Part shown: one piece after another, positions 1 to 9,977 of the stretch
How positions within the stretch are numbered: the stretch's first letter is position 1
Layout: each line of letters opens with the position of its first letter
DNA from: Cerrena zonata
Lineage: Eukaryota > Basidiomycota > Agaricomycetes > Polyporales > Cerrenaceae
Length of the DNA: 64,000 nucleotides
NCBI GenBank assembly: GCA_038087015.1
Contig: JASBNA010000021.1
Span: 372,001 to 436,000 of the forward strand
Direction of reading: 5' to 3'
Notes under the pieces: generated by a model
Told to the model about the DNA's origin: nothing
Database searches by the model: none
The model's input: the letters and a program-made list of their open reading frames with translations, nothing else
Position numbers and translations under genes: made by a program

Positions 1-1805
1 ACAGGGTTAGTAGGTACTGGAAGTATTTCTTCTGGTTGAACCTTCTTGTCTGTCTTCTTTTTATCTCCAAACCTGGGATGAGATTCTTCATGCTTTTTCC
101 TAGAAGGGTTGAAAACTTTTTCAGAGGTGGTTTTTCTGAATTGATTGTTCTTCGCTGAAGAACGTGTAGCTACAAAAACATTTTCCTCTGAGTCTTCATC
201 TTCTGAATCACTGGAATCTGATTCATAATCCTCTACTCTTGCTGGACTTATTGAGATATAGTGATTCTGAATGGGTCGAAGTCTTTCGATGGCAGCTATT
301 AAAGGTTCATCAAATGTAGCTCTTTGAATAAAAGTTCCATCAGCCATAATATATTTGCCTGTACTATCTTTAGTGATAATACCTTTAGTGACCAGATCAC
401 TTATCTTAGAACAGAAGAACATAGTATGTCCTGTCCCTCCACATCCAAAACATCTGCGATCCTCTGGATTGAGAGGAGCTTGCTGGAAAGCATTATTTCC
501 AGGTTTTAAATGTGGAGGAGGCGAACGGTTAAAAGATAGAGGTGGACCTGGGCTGGCAGCAGATGCTGCACGATTGGCTGCTTGACTTGATACTCTCTGA
601 GCTATTTGCTGACGTTCAACAGGCTTCATCATGATATCGGCTACCATGGGATCCAAACTATATGCTCTATAATACAGTGATGAGTAGCTTTGATCATGAA
701 TAGACAAACAATTCATTTGATCAATTAAGTCTTCTACCTCTTTTGACTTGGATTTGTCCTCAGAAATTTTATTTTCTGTTGTTTTAGGTTCAGACTTGAC
801 TACTTCCTTGTGTTCTTTCAGTCTGGGCTTGAAACGGACTTTCTTTGAATCCCTAGAAGTTAGACGAGATTTATGTTTCTTGACAGACTCATGATCAGTG
901 TCCCAATCAGAATCAGAGTTATCCTCATCCTCTTCATCATCTGACTCTGAATCGCTATCATAGTCAGTTTCATCCTCCGATAAGGTGCGCTCATTGTCAA
1001 ACCGATTACGCTGAAGAAGGGACTTGGCTACCTTGCAGACACTATCTGTCTTGAATGGGTTTTCTAGGTCATGGTCAGGATATATAGCCAGTAGACGAGC
1101 TTCTAGCTTATCTCTGAAATCCTGAGGTATACCTTTCCAGAAATATAAATCTTTTTCATCCTCAGATATTTTCTTATGAGACTCAAGCCATCCTGCAATA
1201 CGAATAAATTTCCTGTTATAGGATTTCCAATGTGGCATTCGCATTGTTGACTTCTTGTGTCTCATATGCTTACAATATGCTTCTAGATCTCCACGTTTGT
1301 AGCGCTTAGTATATCTTTCGGCGTCAAAGTATTCTAAAAGATCTTGAACAAAGACTTCCCAATTCTTACCAGAATAGCTTGGTAAACCTTCCATGAACTC
1401 ACGTACACTTCTAGAGCAGTACTGAGTTATATTTTGAATTTTTTCTTCCTCATCAGTAACTAACTTCTGAGCACATAGCTTCTCGTAATGTTTGATGAAG
1501 AGTTTGACTTGAGAGAATTTTCCTTTGAACTTTTTGGGGGCACTCTTGGTCCCAGGAACAGGTAAGTGATGAACTCCTGTTTGATTGATTGCTGTCATAG
1601 TGCTACTTGATCTTCTGCTATTAGTAGGTGTTGCTGTAGTACTTGATTTAAGTGAGTAGGTTGATTGAGTAGGAGTGGTAGAGGTAGATGATATGTTACT
1701 TGAAGGGTTAAGGAGATAAGGTTGAGGAGAGTTAGATATTGAGTTAAGTATTACTGGAGTATTTGTGAGACTAGACACAGTAGAGGTTGTATCTGAATCT
1801 GTCAT
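1..1805 (-). CDS. Gag polyprotein of retrotransposon A (partial, C-terminus outside window)
   Basis: The frame opens with ATG at 1805 (MTDSDTTSTV) and reads about 600 codons without a stop to the window edge. The first 80 residues are Ser/Thr-rich. A retrotransposon capsid-like helical region follows (for example ITQYCSRSVREFMEGLPSYS and LYFWKGIPQDFRDKLEARL), then an acidic Asp/Ser/Glu tract, then a CCHC zinc knuckle at about residue 452 (CFGCGGTGHTMFFC, spacing C-x2-C-x4-H-x4-C). Capsid plus nucleic-acid-binding knuckle is the Gag layout; it packages element RNA in virus-like particles. The start is supported by position: it lies shortly after the primer-binding site and matches the start of the second Gag (MSDSDSTGS). 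No internal stop was seen, suggesting a fairly young copy. Confidence 0.92.
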   Translation of the reverse strand, partial: MTDSDTTSTVSSLTNTPVILNSISNSPQPYLLNPSSNISSTSTTPTQSTYSLKSSTTATPTNSRRSSSTMTAINQTGVHHLPVPGTKSAPKKFKGKFSQVKLFIKHYEKLCAQKLVTDEEEKIQNITQYCSRSVREFMEGLPSYSGKNWEVFVQDLLEYFDAERYTKRYKRGDLEAYCKHMRHKKSTMRMPHWKSYNRKFIRIAGWLESHKKISEDEKDLYFWKGIPQDFRDKLEARLLAIYPDHDLENPFKTDSVCKVAKSLLQRNRFDNERTLSEDETDYDSDSESDDEEDEDNSDSDWDTDHESVKKHKSRLTSRDSKKVRFKPRLKEHKEVVKSEPKTTENKISEDKSKSKEVEDLIDQMNCLSIHDQSYSSLYYRAYSLDPMVADIMMKPVERQQIAQRVSSQAANRAASAASPGPPLSFNRSPPPHLKPGNNAFQQAPLNPEDRRCFGCGGTGHTMFFCSKISDLVTKGIITKDSTGKYIMADGTFIQRATFDEPLIAAIERLRPIQNHYISISPARVEDYESDSSDSEDEDSEENVFVATRSSAKNNQFRKTTSEKVFNPSRKKHEESHPRFGDKKKTDKKVQPEEILPVPTNP

Positions 1806-1840
1806 ATAAAGGAAACACAACAATTAAAGTAGATAACCAA

Positions 1841-1859
1841 CCCCTCGCGGTGGGCTCCA
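1841..1859 (-). other. Primer-binding site of element A
   Basis: In element orientation the LTR ends in GACA, followed by TCAG and then TGGAGCCCACCGCGAGGGG. A TGG-initial tract just inside the 5' LTR is where the 3' CCA end of a tRNA anneals to prime minus-strand DNA synthesis. The same 19 bases follow the same 4-base spacer in element B. The primer tRNA was not identified. Confidence 0.7.
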
Positions 1860-1863
1860 CTGA

Positions 1864-2940
1864 TGTCGGTCTCAGAAAGTGATTAGTCTATATAGGACTA
1901 AATACGAACTTTCCTCGCAGAGAAATCTTGGGTGAGACGTTACACCGAATATTCCCTGTTGTTCGTTGAGTTGGGATTGTTTTTATCTACTTGCCCGCTT
2001 GTGTGTTGTGAAAGAGTAGATAAGGTAGGTAGAGTAGGGAGAATATAGGAGAGTTTAAGGGTTTAGAACTAGGAAAGAGACTGGAATATAAAATCAAAGG
2101 ATAAAGACTTTAACTGAACAAACTTATGTCCACTTAAAGCAGGATACGACTCTTAAATGCTGAACGATACGACTGACAAACAAGAGAGACACTTTGTCTC
2201 TAGTTTACTGACTTATAACTGAGAGGGGAAGACTACTAGACAGGTTCTAGTGAGTCACTTTAGATTACTTTAATCTAAAGGTAAATACAGGAAAAATACT
2301 GGAGTTCAGAGGCTTGCTTGGAAACTGCTTCCAACCTTCTTGCTTAGAGGGAAGAGAGGGGCTCTATTTATGCTTTTTGGAAGCCTCCTTTCTCTAGCCA
2401 ATCAGGTTGTGACAAGTGTCTACTCCACTTGTTGCTAAGTAAAATACAAAGATGTACTTATATAGAATAAAGTTAAAGTTTTTGGTAACTATGTTTCAGA
2501 CTTGAAACATGTTTCAGATAAATATTGTCATGGTAACCTTGTATTCCTATACTGTCTTTGATATTATTGTCTTGTTTGTCCCTGATACTTTGATATGATG
2601 AACCTTAAACACATCACTCTGACTCAGATAATGTCTTGTCACTCTGACTCAGATGATGTTTTGTTAGTTTTGATTCCGATTTGCCGGGTCTTGATTCCGA
2701 AATAATGGTTCTTAGTTCCGAAACACTGGTTCTTGTTGTGAGAGTAGTAAAGTCCCATCATTAGAGATCTGCAGTTCCAGTTTCCAGCTACTGTCTTCAC
2801 AGATAAGTCTAGGGTTGACTTCTGTAATGTAAAATCCATATTTGATAATTAAATATTATCAAGAATAATATTCTCTTTGAGGATTGATAGTGAGTCTCTT
2901 GCTGTTATGTTCATGCATGAAACCATTTTCATGCAGGACA
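1864..2940 (-). repeat. 5' LTR of element A (1077 bp)
   Basis: The left (inner) edge is fixed by the primer-binding site; the right (outer) edge by the abrupt switch to KDZ transposase coding sequence at 2941. In element orientation the LTR begins TGTCC and ends GACA (TG...CA ends). A stem-loop with arms GCATGAA and TTCATGC lies at its outer tip. About 80 bp near the inner end (from roughly 1915) closely match the LTR of element B, including a tract ATCTTGGGTGAGACGTTACA, probably part of the R/U5 region. The partner LTR and the second target-site copy lie outside the window; the candidate target duplication on this side is GCGGC (2941-2945). Confidence 0.85.
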
Positions 2941-4241
2941 GCGGCGACACGGTTGCCATACGGTAAGACTTGTTTGAGGCTGTTATTGCCGTCGTGTGCC
3001 CACATTCTTGTATACTTGAGCTCAGGCTTATCTTCTAGCTAACAACAAAATATGAACAGAAATAGTTTCATAAGAAATAATAGTACCTACTACGTAGCAG
3101 CATGTGGTGCATGCATTTTTGACCCTCCAATTAGGTGTGTTCCTACCGAGTGCGGTCGCGATCCGTTTGTCTATCAGACGGAGCATGCGCAAATAGATTT
3201 CATATGTCTCTGACAAGATCATACGAAGATGACGTTGGAAAGGGATCTACAGATGGTCATTTAGTAACACCAACAGAGGATTATAAAACACCTACCATGT
3301 AGTAGTCACATATGACCCGTGTGAATGCTTCGATGCTCACCGAAGCCTTCCGAGACCGAATACGATGGAATAGTTCTAGGGTTCGGAAACCAATGGCAGC
3401 CTCAGGCAGGACGGGAGTCTTTACAAGAAGTCCGTGCTCAGCAAAATCAACAGCAGCTGAGGTGCTCAATGGTGGTCGGAGGATAGTGCATGATCATTCC
3501 ATGGAAAACAATTCATAGACGATCAAGGTATAAGCCTGAGGGCTCCCTTCGTCTGGCAGGAGAGGCTCATTCGATTCAGGAGGGAGAGAGGGCACTGAAT
3601 GTCCATACTTCCATTTGATGTATGCGTCTGTCATAGGCTCAATGAGAGGGTTCCACACACTCATTTCCTGTCGCCGATGTAACTGCCAACTACGAGGATG
3701 TCGAGTACGTTGTCCTCTTGTCCTAGATAAATATATCAGCTCATGGAGTCGGCAACATAATAGAATATAAGGAATACCAGTGAAGATTTGACATGGTATG
3801 CACAATCTGCATATTGTCGTTGTTGGGTAACCCACTGTCATCATTGCCGTCATCTCCATCTTCAACCCAATCATCAGGACTGGCATCAGGCATTGGGACA
3901 TCGTTATTGGTGACGTCCCTTGCAACGCCACCGCTACCAGATGCAATGGAGTCTGTCTGGAGAGTTTGAAGTAGCTGGTGTCCAGCTGCATCGAGACCTA
4001 CCAAAGACTTGTAAATACAGTACTAGGAGAGTAAAATGATAATTAACTTACCAACATATTGCTCGTGCAAACGCTCTTTGAGCTTCTGGCGTGCAATAGC
4101 TCTCGCTTTGAAGCTGAGAGTGGCAGAAACCTTTTCTACCGCAGAGCGATTGGCAATGGTTGAGAGCGACGTGTTTGGTGTCATGAACTGCACTCTTCGC
4201 ACCTGCCGACTCACTCCGGTATTGTGTTTCGATCTCGCCAT
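2941..4241 (-). pseudogene. KDZ-family DNA transposase with CxC-type N-terminal region, truncated and mutated
   Basis: Minus-strand exons starting at ATG 4241 (MARSKHNTG) join across short introns (for example donor GTAAGT after EQYVG, acceptor TTGGTAG) into the N-terminal layout of KDZ transposases associated with CxC cysteine-cluster proteins: an acidic linker, then AYIKWKYG, then AAIGFRTLELFHRIRSRKAS, SIEAFTRVICDYYM, MILSETYEIYLRMLRLIDKR, ALGRNTPNWRVKNAC and, in the last exon, MWAHDGNNSLKQV, which resembles the conserved ALDGNNSLKR block. These elements move by a cut-and-paste transposase with an RNase H-like core, and that core is missing here because the gene stops at the LTR of element A. 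An in-frame TGA (3494-3496) sits where an arginine codon is expected, so the copy is dead twice over. Family recognition is from memory of the motif series. Confidence 0.8.
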
Positions 4242-4436
4242 AGCCTTGAACTTCAGTACTACTAACACTTGTAGTCCTCGCGGTCTGAGTGGAATGATCG
4301 ACCATCAATGAGTGGATCGATCATCCTGCCACCGCGGCCCTCGTACTGTAGAATCGTCGGGATCGGAATTTTGAAGTCCGACTGTCTTCAACTTCAAGTT
4401 CATCATGGCTCCAATGGTCTGGCGTGCGCCCGACGG

Positions 4437-5396
4437 TGTCGGTCAGAAAAAGAGATTTGTACTATACGGTAGTTGAGTGGTTACAGCAAACTACCGACAA
4501 TAAAAAGTCTTTCTGCAGAGAGATCTTGGGTGAGACGTTACACCGAATACTCCCTGTCGTTCGATGGACTAGGATAGTTTGACTGTCTTGCCCGCTTGTC
4601 GTCAGGATCTGACAAGAGTTGTTCAACCGGTAAGGGTTTGAGTTGGTTATAGATCAGAACTGGTTAAGGTCCTGACTATAGGTGGGTGGATGGGGGGATA
4701 GGAGAGTAACGTAAGATGTCGTTAGGTAACGTGAAGTGACTTGAGGTAACTTGAGGTAGCTTTGAGATGCTTATACGAAGGCTTATACTCTGACTGAAAC
4801 TGACTGGAACACTGAAACTTGTGGGGTAAACTGTGGGAATTTAACCTCTAACCGTATGCTAGAGGGGACTCTCCTCTTACTCTGAGGGGTGCTCAGAGGG
4901 GGAAAAGTTTTTTTTTATGTACAAAAATCTGAGCTCCTTATATACTATTTGGACCCTGGGCCATCGACCAATCAGATTCATCCATCAATTTCTGACTAAT
5001 CATTCCCTTTTGTCCTAGAAAGTTCTATCCCTTTCCACTACTTTCTTTCCTGTTTCCACTAGGTTCTTTGTCCTTCCATTGCCTGAGTTGGATGCTTATC
5101 TAATCGAGATGAATGTTCTGAGGGTTTCTATGCCATGTGGCCTTCTGTCTGTGACTTGGTACCCAGAGTTCTTGAAGATTCTGGCTACTTCCGCTGGGTT
5201 CTATGATCTTCTCGCAGGTTCTGCCTGGGCCTTGGAGATTCTGAGAGGTTCCGTGAGCTTCCTTCTGGGACTGGGAGTCTAACATATCCTTTCATGGACA
5301 TCCTACCCTTGTTAGGGTGAGCTTATTCCAGTTATTCTGCTTGTTTTATCTGAGAAATCGACCTGTCTATGCACTGATCAACTTCAGTGCGTGACA
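4437..5396 (-). repeat. 3' LTR of element B (960 bp)
   Basis: The outer edge at 4437 (TGTCGG on the plus strand) is fixed by comparison with 16517, where the same sequence starts immediately inside the primer-binding site; left of it the two copies differ. The inner edge at 5396 (GTGACA) is inferred from TG...CA ends and from a terminal stem-loop (arms GCACTGA and TCAGTGC) corresponding to the stem-loop at the tip of element A's LTR. The target sequence next to the outer edge is GACGG (4432-4436). No second copy of that target could be found because the other LTR is truncated. Confidence 0.85.
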
Positions 5397-5640
5397 AGTG
5401 GGGGTCACTTTGAAAATACAACTGTCCCCAGTTGCATTGACCGGTAGGTCAAATACCAAATAGTGAGGCCTTGTTTTCTGAGAGAAGTGGCGCTTCAGGG
5501 ATGAAGTTGTTGAATGGATCAAATCTCGGTGATTCATATACGTCGGTTTTGTAAGGGAAGAATTTCCAAAAGGATGTTACAGATCGAGGAATGGAAGTTC
5601 ACATGCATCAGGAGGATATTTGTAGGCATCGTGCCTTTTC

Positions 5641-5763
5641 ACTCTTGCCCACCAGAAGCAAGGTGTTATTCGTAGTGTTTGTCTCTTATCGTATCATGGC
5701 TTGGCTCAAATCGTTATTTGAACAAGGTTCACTCTTGCCCACCAAAAGCAAGGTGCTAATCGT
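5641..5763. repeat. Short direct repeat, two copies 90 bp apart
   Basis: A ~33-bp sequence beginning ACTCTTGCCCACCA occurs at 5641-5673 and again at 5731-5763 with two or three differences. It lies between the end of the polymerase frame and the 3' LTR of element B, in otherwise noncoding element DNA. Its role is unknown; it may be a small tandem duplication. Confidence 0.75.
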
Positions 5764-5879
5764 ATCGTATCGTCTTTGTATCGTATCAAGTTTCCTTCCT
5801 GGATGCATGTTCATTTGTATGGAGTACCGACTCCATGACTTTCTCCCATTCGGTTGGGCTGTAATATCGGATGTTCTTT

Positions 5880-8095
5880 TTACACAGTATCGTGAGCTTC
5901 TGAGTCATCTGAGTCAGGTTCGTATTGAGCTATTCGGCGTACTTTCTTCTGTAGATCTTGTAGACGTATATTGTTTCGTGAGATGTATGGGATAATTCGG
6001 AAGGCAGCAACTTTCTGCCTCCAAATTGCTCCGTCCAGTTCTTTGAGGATGTATGATCCATTCTGCGTTCGTCGCACAACTTTGAAAGGTCCCAAGTATC
6101 GTGGCTTGGACTTCTTGTTTAAAGACTTCTCTATTTTGGTATTCCGTACTAGGACCAATGCATTGGGCTTGTGGTATTCAGTGTATAATCGTCTGTGATA
6201 TCGTTTCTCAAACTGTTCTTTGGACTTCATTCGTGTTTCGGCTAATAACTGGGCAGCTGCTTCTAAATCGGATTGCTTCTTTTCGAGCTGACGGATTCGT
6301 ACAGCTAACAGATCAGAAGTGGTCATGTTAGAATGGAATCCCTCAGCCATTATGGTCATTTCGGTTAAATCGAAGGGCAATACTGGGTGGATTCCGTGCA
6401 ACAGATAGTAAGGGGAGGTACCGGTTGAGCGTGTTACTGTAACTTTGTCTGCAAAGAAGGCATAATGCACGTATTCTGACCATCGCTTTGGGTGATCCTG
6501 GCAGGCTTTCATAATTGACTCTCGAATTGTGAAGTGTCCTCGCTCAACAACCCCATTGGCTTTGGAGTTATAGGGTGAGATTTTTATGTGCGGGATTCCA
6601 TATCGATCCATGAGAATAGAGAAAGCTTCAGAGACTTCTGGTCCATTGTCTGTTACTACCTGTCCTATGGCTCCATAACGGCAAATGATTTCTTCCCAGA
6701 AGAATTTTGACAGAGTCTTGGCTTTAGTATCTCGTAGGGCTCGTCCTTCCGCTGCTCTAGATAAGTCGTCCCGAGCAGCTACAATAAACTGGAATCCCAG
6801 TCCTTTTTCCATATACATGATGTCCACATATATTTTGGTAAAGATTGTCCCGGGAATAGAGATAGTAAGGGGAGTTTCTGCTTTCTTGACACTGCGGATC
6901 TGACATTCATGACACGACCGTACGTGATGCTGAGCATCCTTCCACATGTTAGGCCAATAGAATCGTTGCTTTAAGGTTTGCATCAAAGGATGCTCTCCAC
7001 GATGTCCTAGATCTTCATGGGCTCGTGTGAGGATGTCAAGACGTTGTGAGAGAGTAAAGATAGCTTTCAAGGGTGGCTTGACTCCATTTCGTTTGAACAA
7101 TTCCCCTCGATGTAGGAAGAACTTCTTAGCTCTGACGATCAGACGGTGTCGTTGTTGAGATGTCAAGTCACAGGAAGTCTTAAAGGTTGCAAGATATTCT
7201 TTTATGGCTTTCATGTTGCGATCTTGTACAGTATCGGCCACTAAGTATGAGGGGATTATTTGCAGAGGGTTGAAAGGGACAGTTTTGTCTTGACGGTCCT
7301 GGGGGTCACTTGTGAATAATGCTATCTCATCTAACCATGAATCATCGTGGTCTTCTATATCCTCGCCTTCACCTAGTTCTCTTCGGGATAAGGCATCTGG
7401 ACCTTTGTGTCTTTCTGCCGACACATGGATTAATTCAAAGTCAAATAGCAGAATCCCCTGAATCCAACGGTTTATGGACACATTAGGCTGTAGGTCAGGT
7501 TCTTTGAGCATTCCTTTGATGTATTTTGCATCTACTTCTACTTCCAACTTCTTGGCTCCTACCAAGTACAAGCGGAAAGCTCTGAGTGCTCGGAACAATC
7601 CGTATAGCTCCAACTTAGGTTGGGAGTACCTTGCTTCCCTTTCATTCATAGGGATGGATCCATATCTAGCAGGGTGTTTCCGTCCTTCTTTATCTCGTTG
7701 GGAAAGGATGAATCCTACTGCAATTAAGCTAGTGTCAACAGATAGGATGAGAGGTTGGTCTGAGTGATAATCGATAGGTTTCAGCACGGGTGGAGATGTA
7801 ATGGCTGACTTTAAGTCATCAAAGGCTGCTTGTCTTCGATCGTCCCATTCAAAGGTAATTCCATGCCTAATGAGCTCCGTAAGAGGTCGGGCACGTGACG
7901 AGTAGTCCTTAATCCATATTCGAGCTGTTCCACAGAGTCCTAAGAATTCTCGAACATTCTTAGGGGTCTTTAATGGCGGCCAATTCTTTATCTTGTCCAG
8001 AGTTAAGGGGTCAGGAACTCGTCCTTCAGGAGTACATTTGTGTCCGAGAATGATGACCTCTCGTCGTGCTAACTGTACTTTGGAGGGTGAGAATG
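5880..8095 (-). pseudogene. RT (C-terminal fragment)-RNase H-integrase of element B
   Basis: The frame is open from about 8230 to the stop at 5880, but recognisable homology begins near 8095 (FSPSKVQLARREV, VREFLGLCG), the RT thumb/connection. The RT fingers and palm, with the YxDD catalytic motif, are absent. RNase H follows with all four acidic positions (SVDTS, KLELYG, EVDAKYI, GPDALSRR). Integrase has an intact HHCC zinc motif (HEDLGH ... CHEC), the catalytic D,D,E (IYVDIM, VVTDNGPE, GVVERGHF) and a GPF/Y-type C-terminal module (YLGPFKVVRRTQNGSYIL). No chromodomain is seen. Once released by protease, integrase would insert element cDNA, but without RT no cDNA can be made by this copy. Called a pseudogene for that reason; the remaining frame itself has no stops. 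Confidence 0.9.
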
Positions 8096-9977
8096 TGGAG
8101 AGTTGGGGCCCACGATATCCCGCGGTGGAACGGATGCTGGTTGATCTTCGATCAGCTCCAGTCGGTAGACTTCTCTTACATGATCCACACCCAACGTGTT
8201 TGGTGCGTATATTGGAACTGATCCCTATTCAAGTATCTGATTTCCTTGCAACCAGTGGCTTCCTTCGATTTCTCAGGCCACTCTGTTTCGTCACTATGAA
8301 GGGGAATCATCAATCAGTGGTACGACAACGAGGTTCTTGATCTGAGAGGGTGGTTTCCATTGTATCGCGTAGATGGTTGAGTTGTCGAAGGTCCTCATGC
8401 TTATCCTATACTGGTTTCTCGTGTTTTTCTGAACGCTAGTATTTGTTGTATTCAAATACATTTTCTCATGTCACCAGTGTTGTTCTTTGTGGGTCGAATT
8501 TCGTTGGACCAACAACGCCACGTGTTTTGAGGAATAAGCGCCGACGAAGTGTTTAAACACGAAATACCCAAAACGGTATAAGTTGAAATATGAAACATAG
8601 AATAAAAACCGCCGGATTCGAGGACTGATACGAATTGGTTCCGTTTTTGACCGCCTAAGTCAGAATGAGACAGGCAAAGTTTCCATGGAATCGGTTGGGC
8701 TAAGTTCTTGGGACCCTTGTATCTTTTCAGGCGAAGAGACCGACCGATGCGGTTTTTGTAACTCAGAGGCTTTTCGAATGAATGAGCTGCGGTGTACGGT
8801 GGAGGCAGGTTCTCAAGTTCACACGAGGTTATTGAGCTCCACGAAGGCATGTTAAAGCGGCGGGAGGAGAGGTACATTCGATCAACGAAAACGGAGAGTT
8901 TGGAAACGTATCAAAGAAGTGTCCGTAGAAAGGCCGAAGAAGCGAAATAGCAGACGTTTTTAGTTTTTATGGGGTTATAGTAGCTAGAGTGTCCGTAAAA
9001 AAGGGGAAAAGGAACGGTAGGGGATCGAGCATTATGGGATTTTCATAGCAAAAACAAAAAGAACACGACTGGCGTACGTGAGAATTGGAAGCGATAGAGA
9101 AATGGGGGGTTTTATCGATAGTAGCGGAATCAGAAGTAAAGGGGGAGGCGGAAGTTACGAACGTAGAAGGGAGGAGAACGCGAAAACAAGTAAAAGCTGG
9201 TGGAGAATCCGGGACGCGATCCACGCGAAATGTTCGGGGATGTCGCTAAGCAACAAAATGTAGTGTCGTCGAGACACCTGGGCGAGCTAGCGAGAAGAGA
9301 AGCGGAGGATGATCAGTAAGAGTGGGTAATAGAAGCGGGGGATGCTAACGAAGTCGCGAAGTTCGCTGGTGAACGCTGGGCTCAACGATATCGTGGGTTC
9401 CTGAAGTCGATCCGGCGACGGAAGGCAACGACTAGGCGTGCATGGAGGCTTGTTGAATTGGAGATGAGCGAAGGCTTGAGATAGGCAGAAGGTGAGAGTG
9501 GTCGCGATGAAGAGACGGACACGTTGTGCCGCGTCATCGAGTAAAAGTACCTTGCCTATTACAAACGGCGAGGACCACCAGGGCCGCGATGAATGAAGTT
9601 TTGACGAGGATGTGTCGATACGCGTTGTCGAGAAGAGTCTAAGGGAGCGAGCACGGGTTGTGGATGATTAGGAAGAGTAGGATTTCTTGGGATCGGGGGA
9701 TGATAGTGTGTGACGAGTGAGTCGGCGTGATTGGTGAAAGAGTCGAAAGCGAAGGAATGCCGGGGAATGAAGATGAGTCCGTGAACGAAGTAGCCATCTT
9801 GAAAAACTTGGGTAGCGCAGTTGCTGTCCACGTAACCAGCGAAAGTCCCAGAGGGGACAAAGCCAAACATACGGAGAGGGTGGGCCATCGTCGTATGAAC
9901 GATCTCGTTTTGCGGAACCCGAGACGGACCAGACGAAGCGAATGTGCGACGGCTGCCTTTGGCGGCTGAGGTGTCCT
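8096..9977. other. Unexplained 1.9-kb segment inside element B
   Basis: This lies where the RT N-terminal half would be expected. No RT motif was found in any frame. Only short open stretches occur, the longest being 141 codons (8452-8877, minus strand), and none was recognised. From about 8880 to 9540 the plus strand is strikingly purine-rich. It may be replaced, inserted or fast-decaying element sequence. Confidence 0.6.

Larger units (their letters stand above)
1..2940 (-). mobile_element. Ty3/gypsy LTR retrotransposon A (5' part; continues past left edge)
   Basis: On the minus strand, from right to left, the order is LTR (2940-1864), primer-binding site (1859-1841), then an uninterrupted Gag frame running off the window at base 1. 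This is the 5' end of an LTR retrotransposon. Gag resembles that of the second element at 4437-16821 along its length, including the same zinc knuckle, but the two are clearly diverged, so they belong to related subfamilies. The LTR's outer edge lies directly against coding sequence of a KDZ transposase gene, so the element inserted into another transposon. Protease and polymerase regions are not in the window, so whether the element is intact cannot be judged. Confidence 0.93.

Noticed and set aside
4437..4741. LTR of element B being only about 305 bp
   Set aside because: The right end at 4741 lacks a CA terminus and target duplication, and the stem-loop plus TGACA end at 5396 matches element A's LTR tip. 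The shorter copy is better explained as truncated.
5591..5995. Plus-strand 134-codon frame
   Set aside because: Lies in element B's 3' noncoding DNA and overlaps the integrase C-terminus on the other strand; no motif.
8452..8877. 141-codon minus-strand frame as the missing RT
   Set aside because: No RT motif (no YxDD or conserved palm residues) in this or neighbouring frames.
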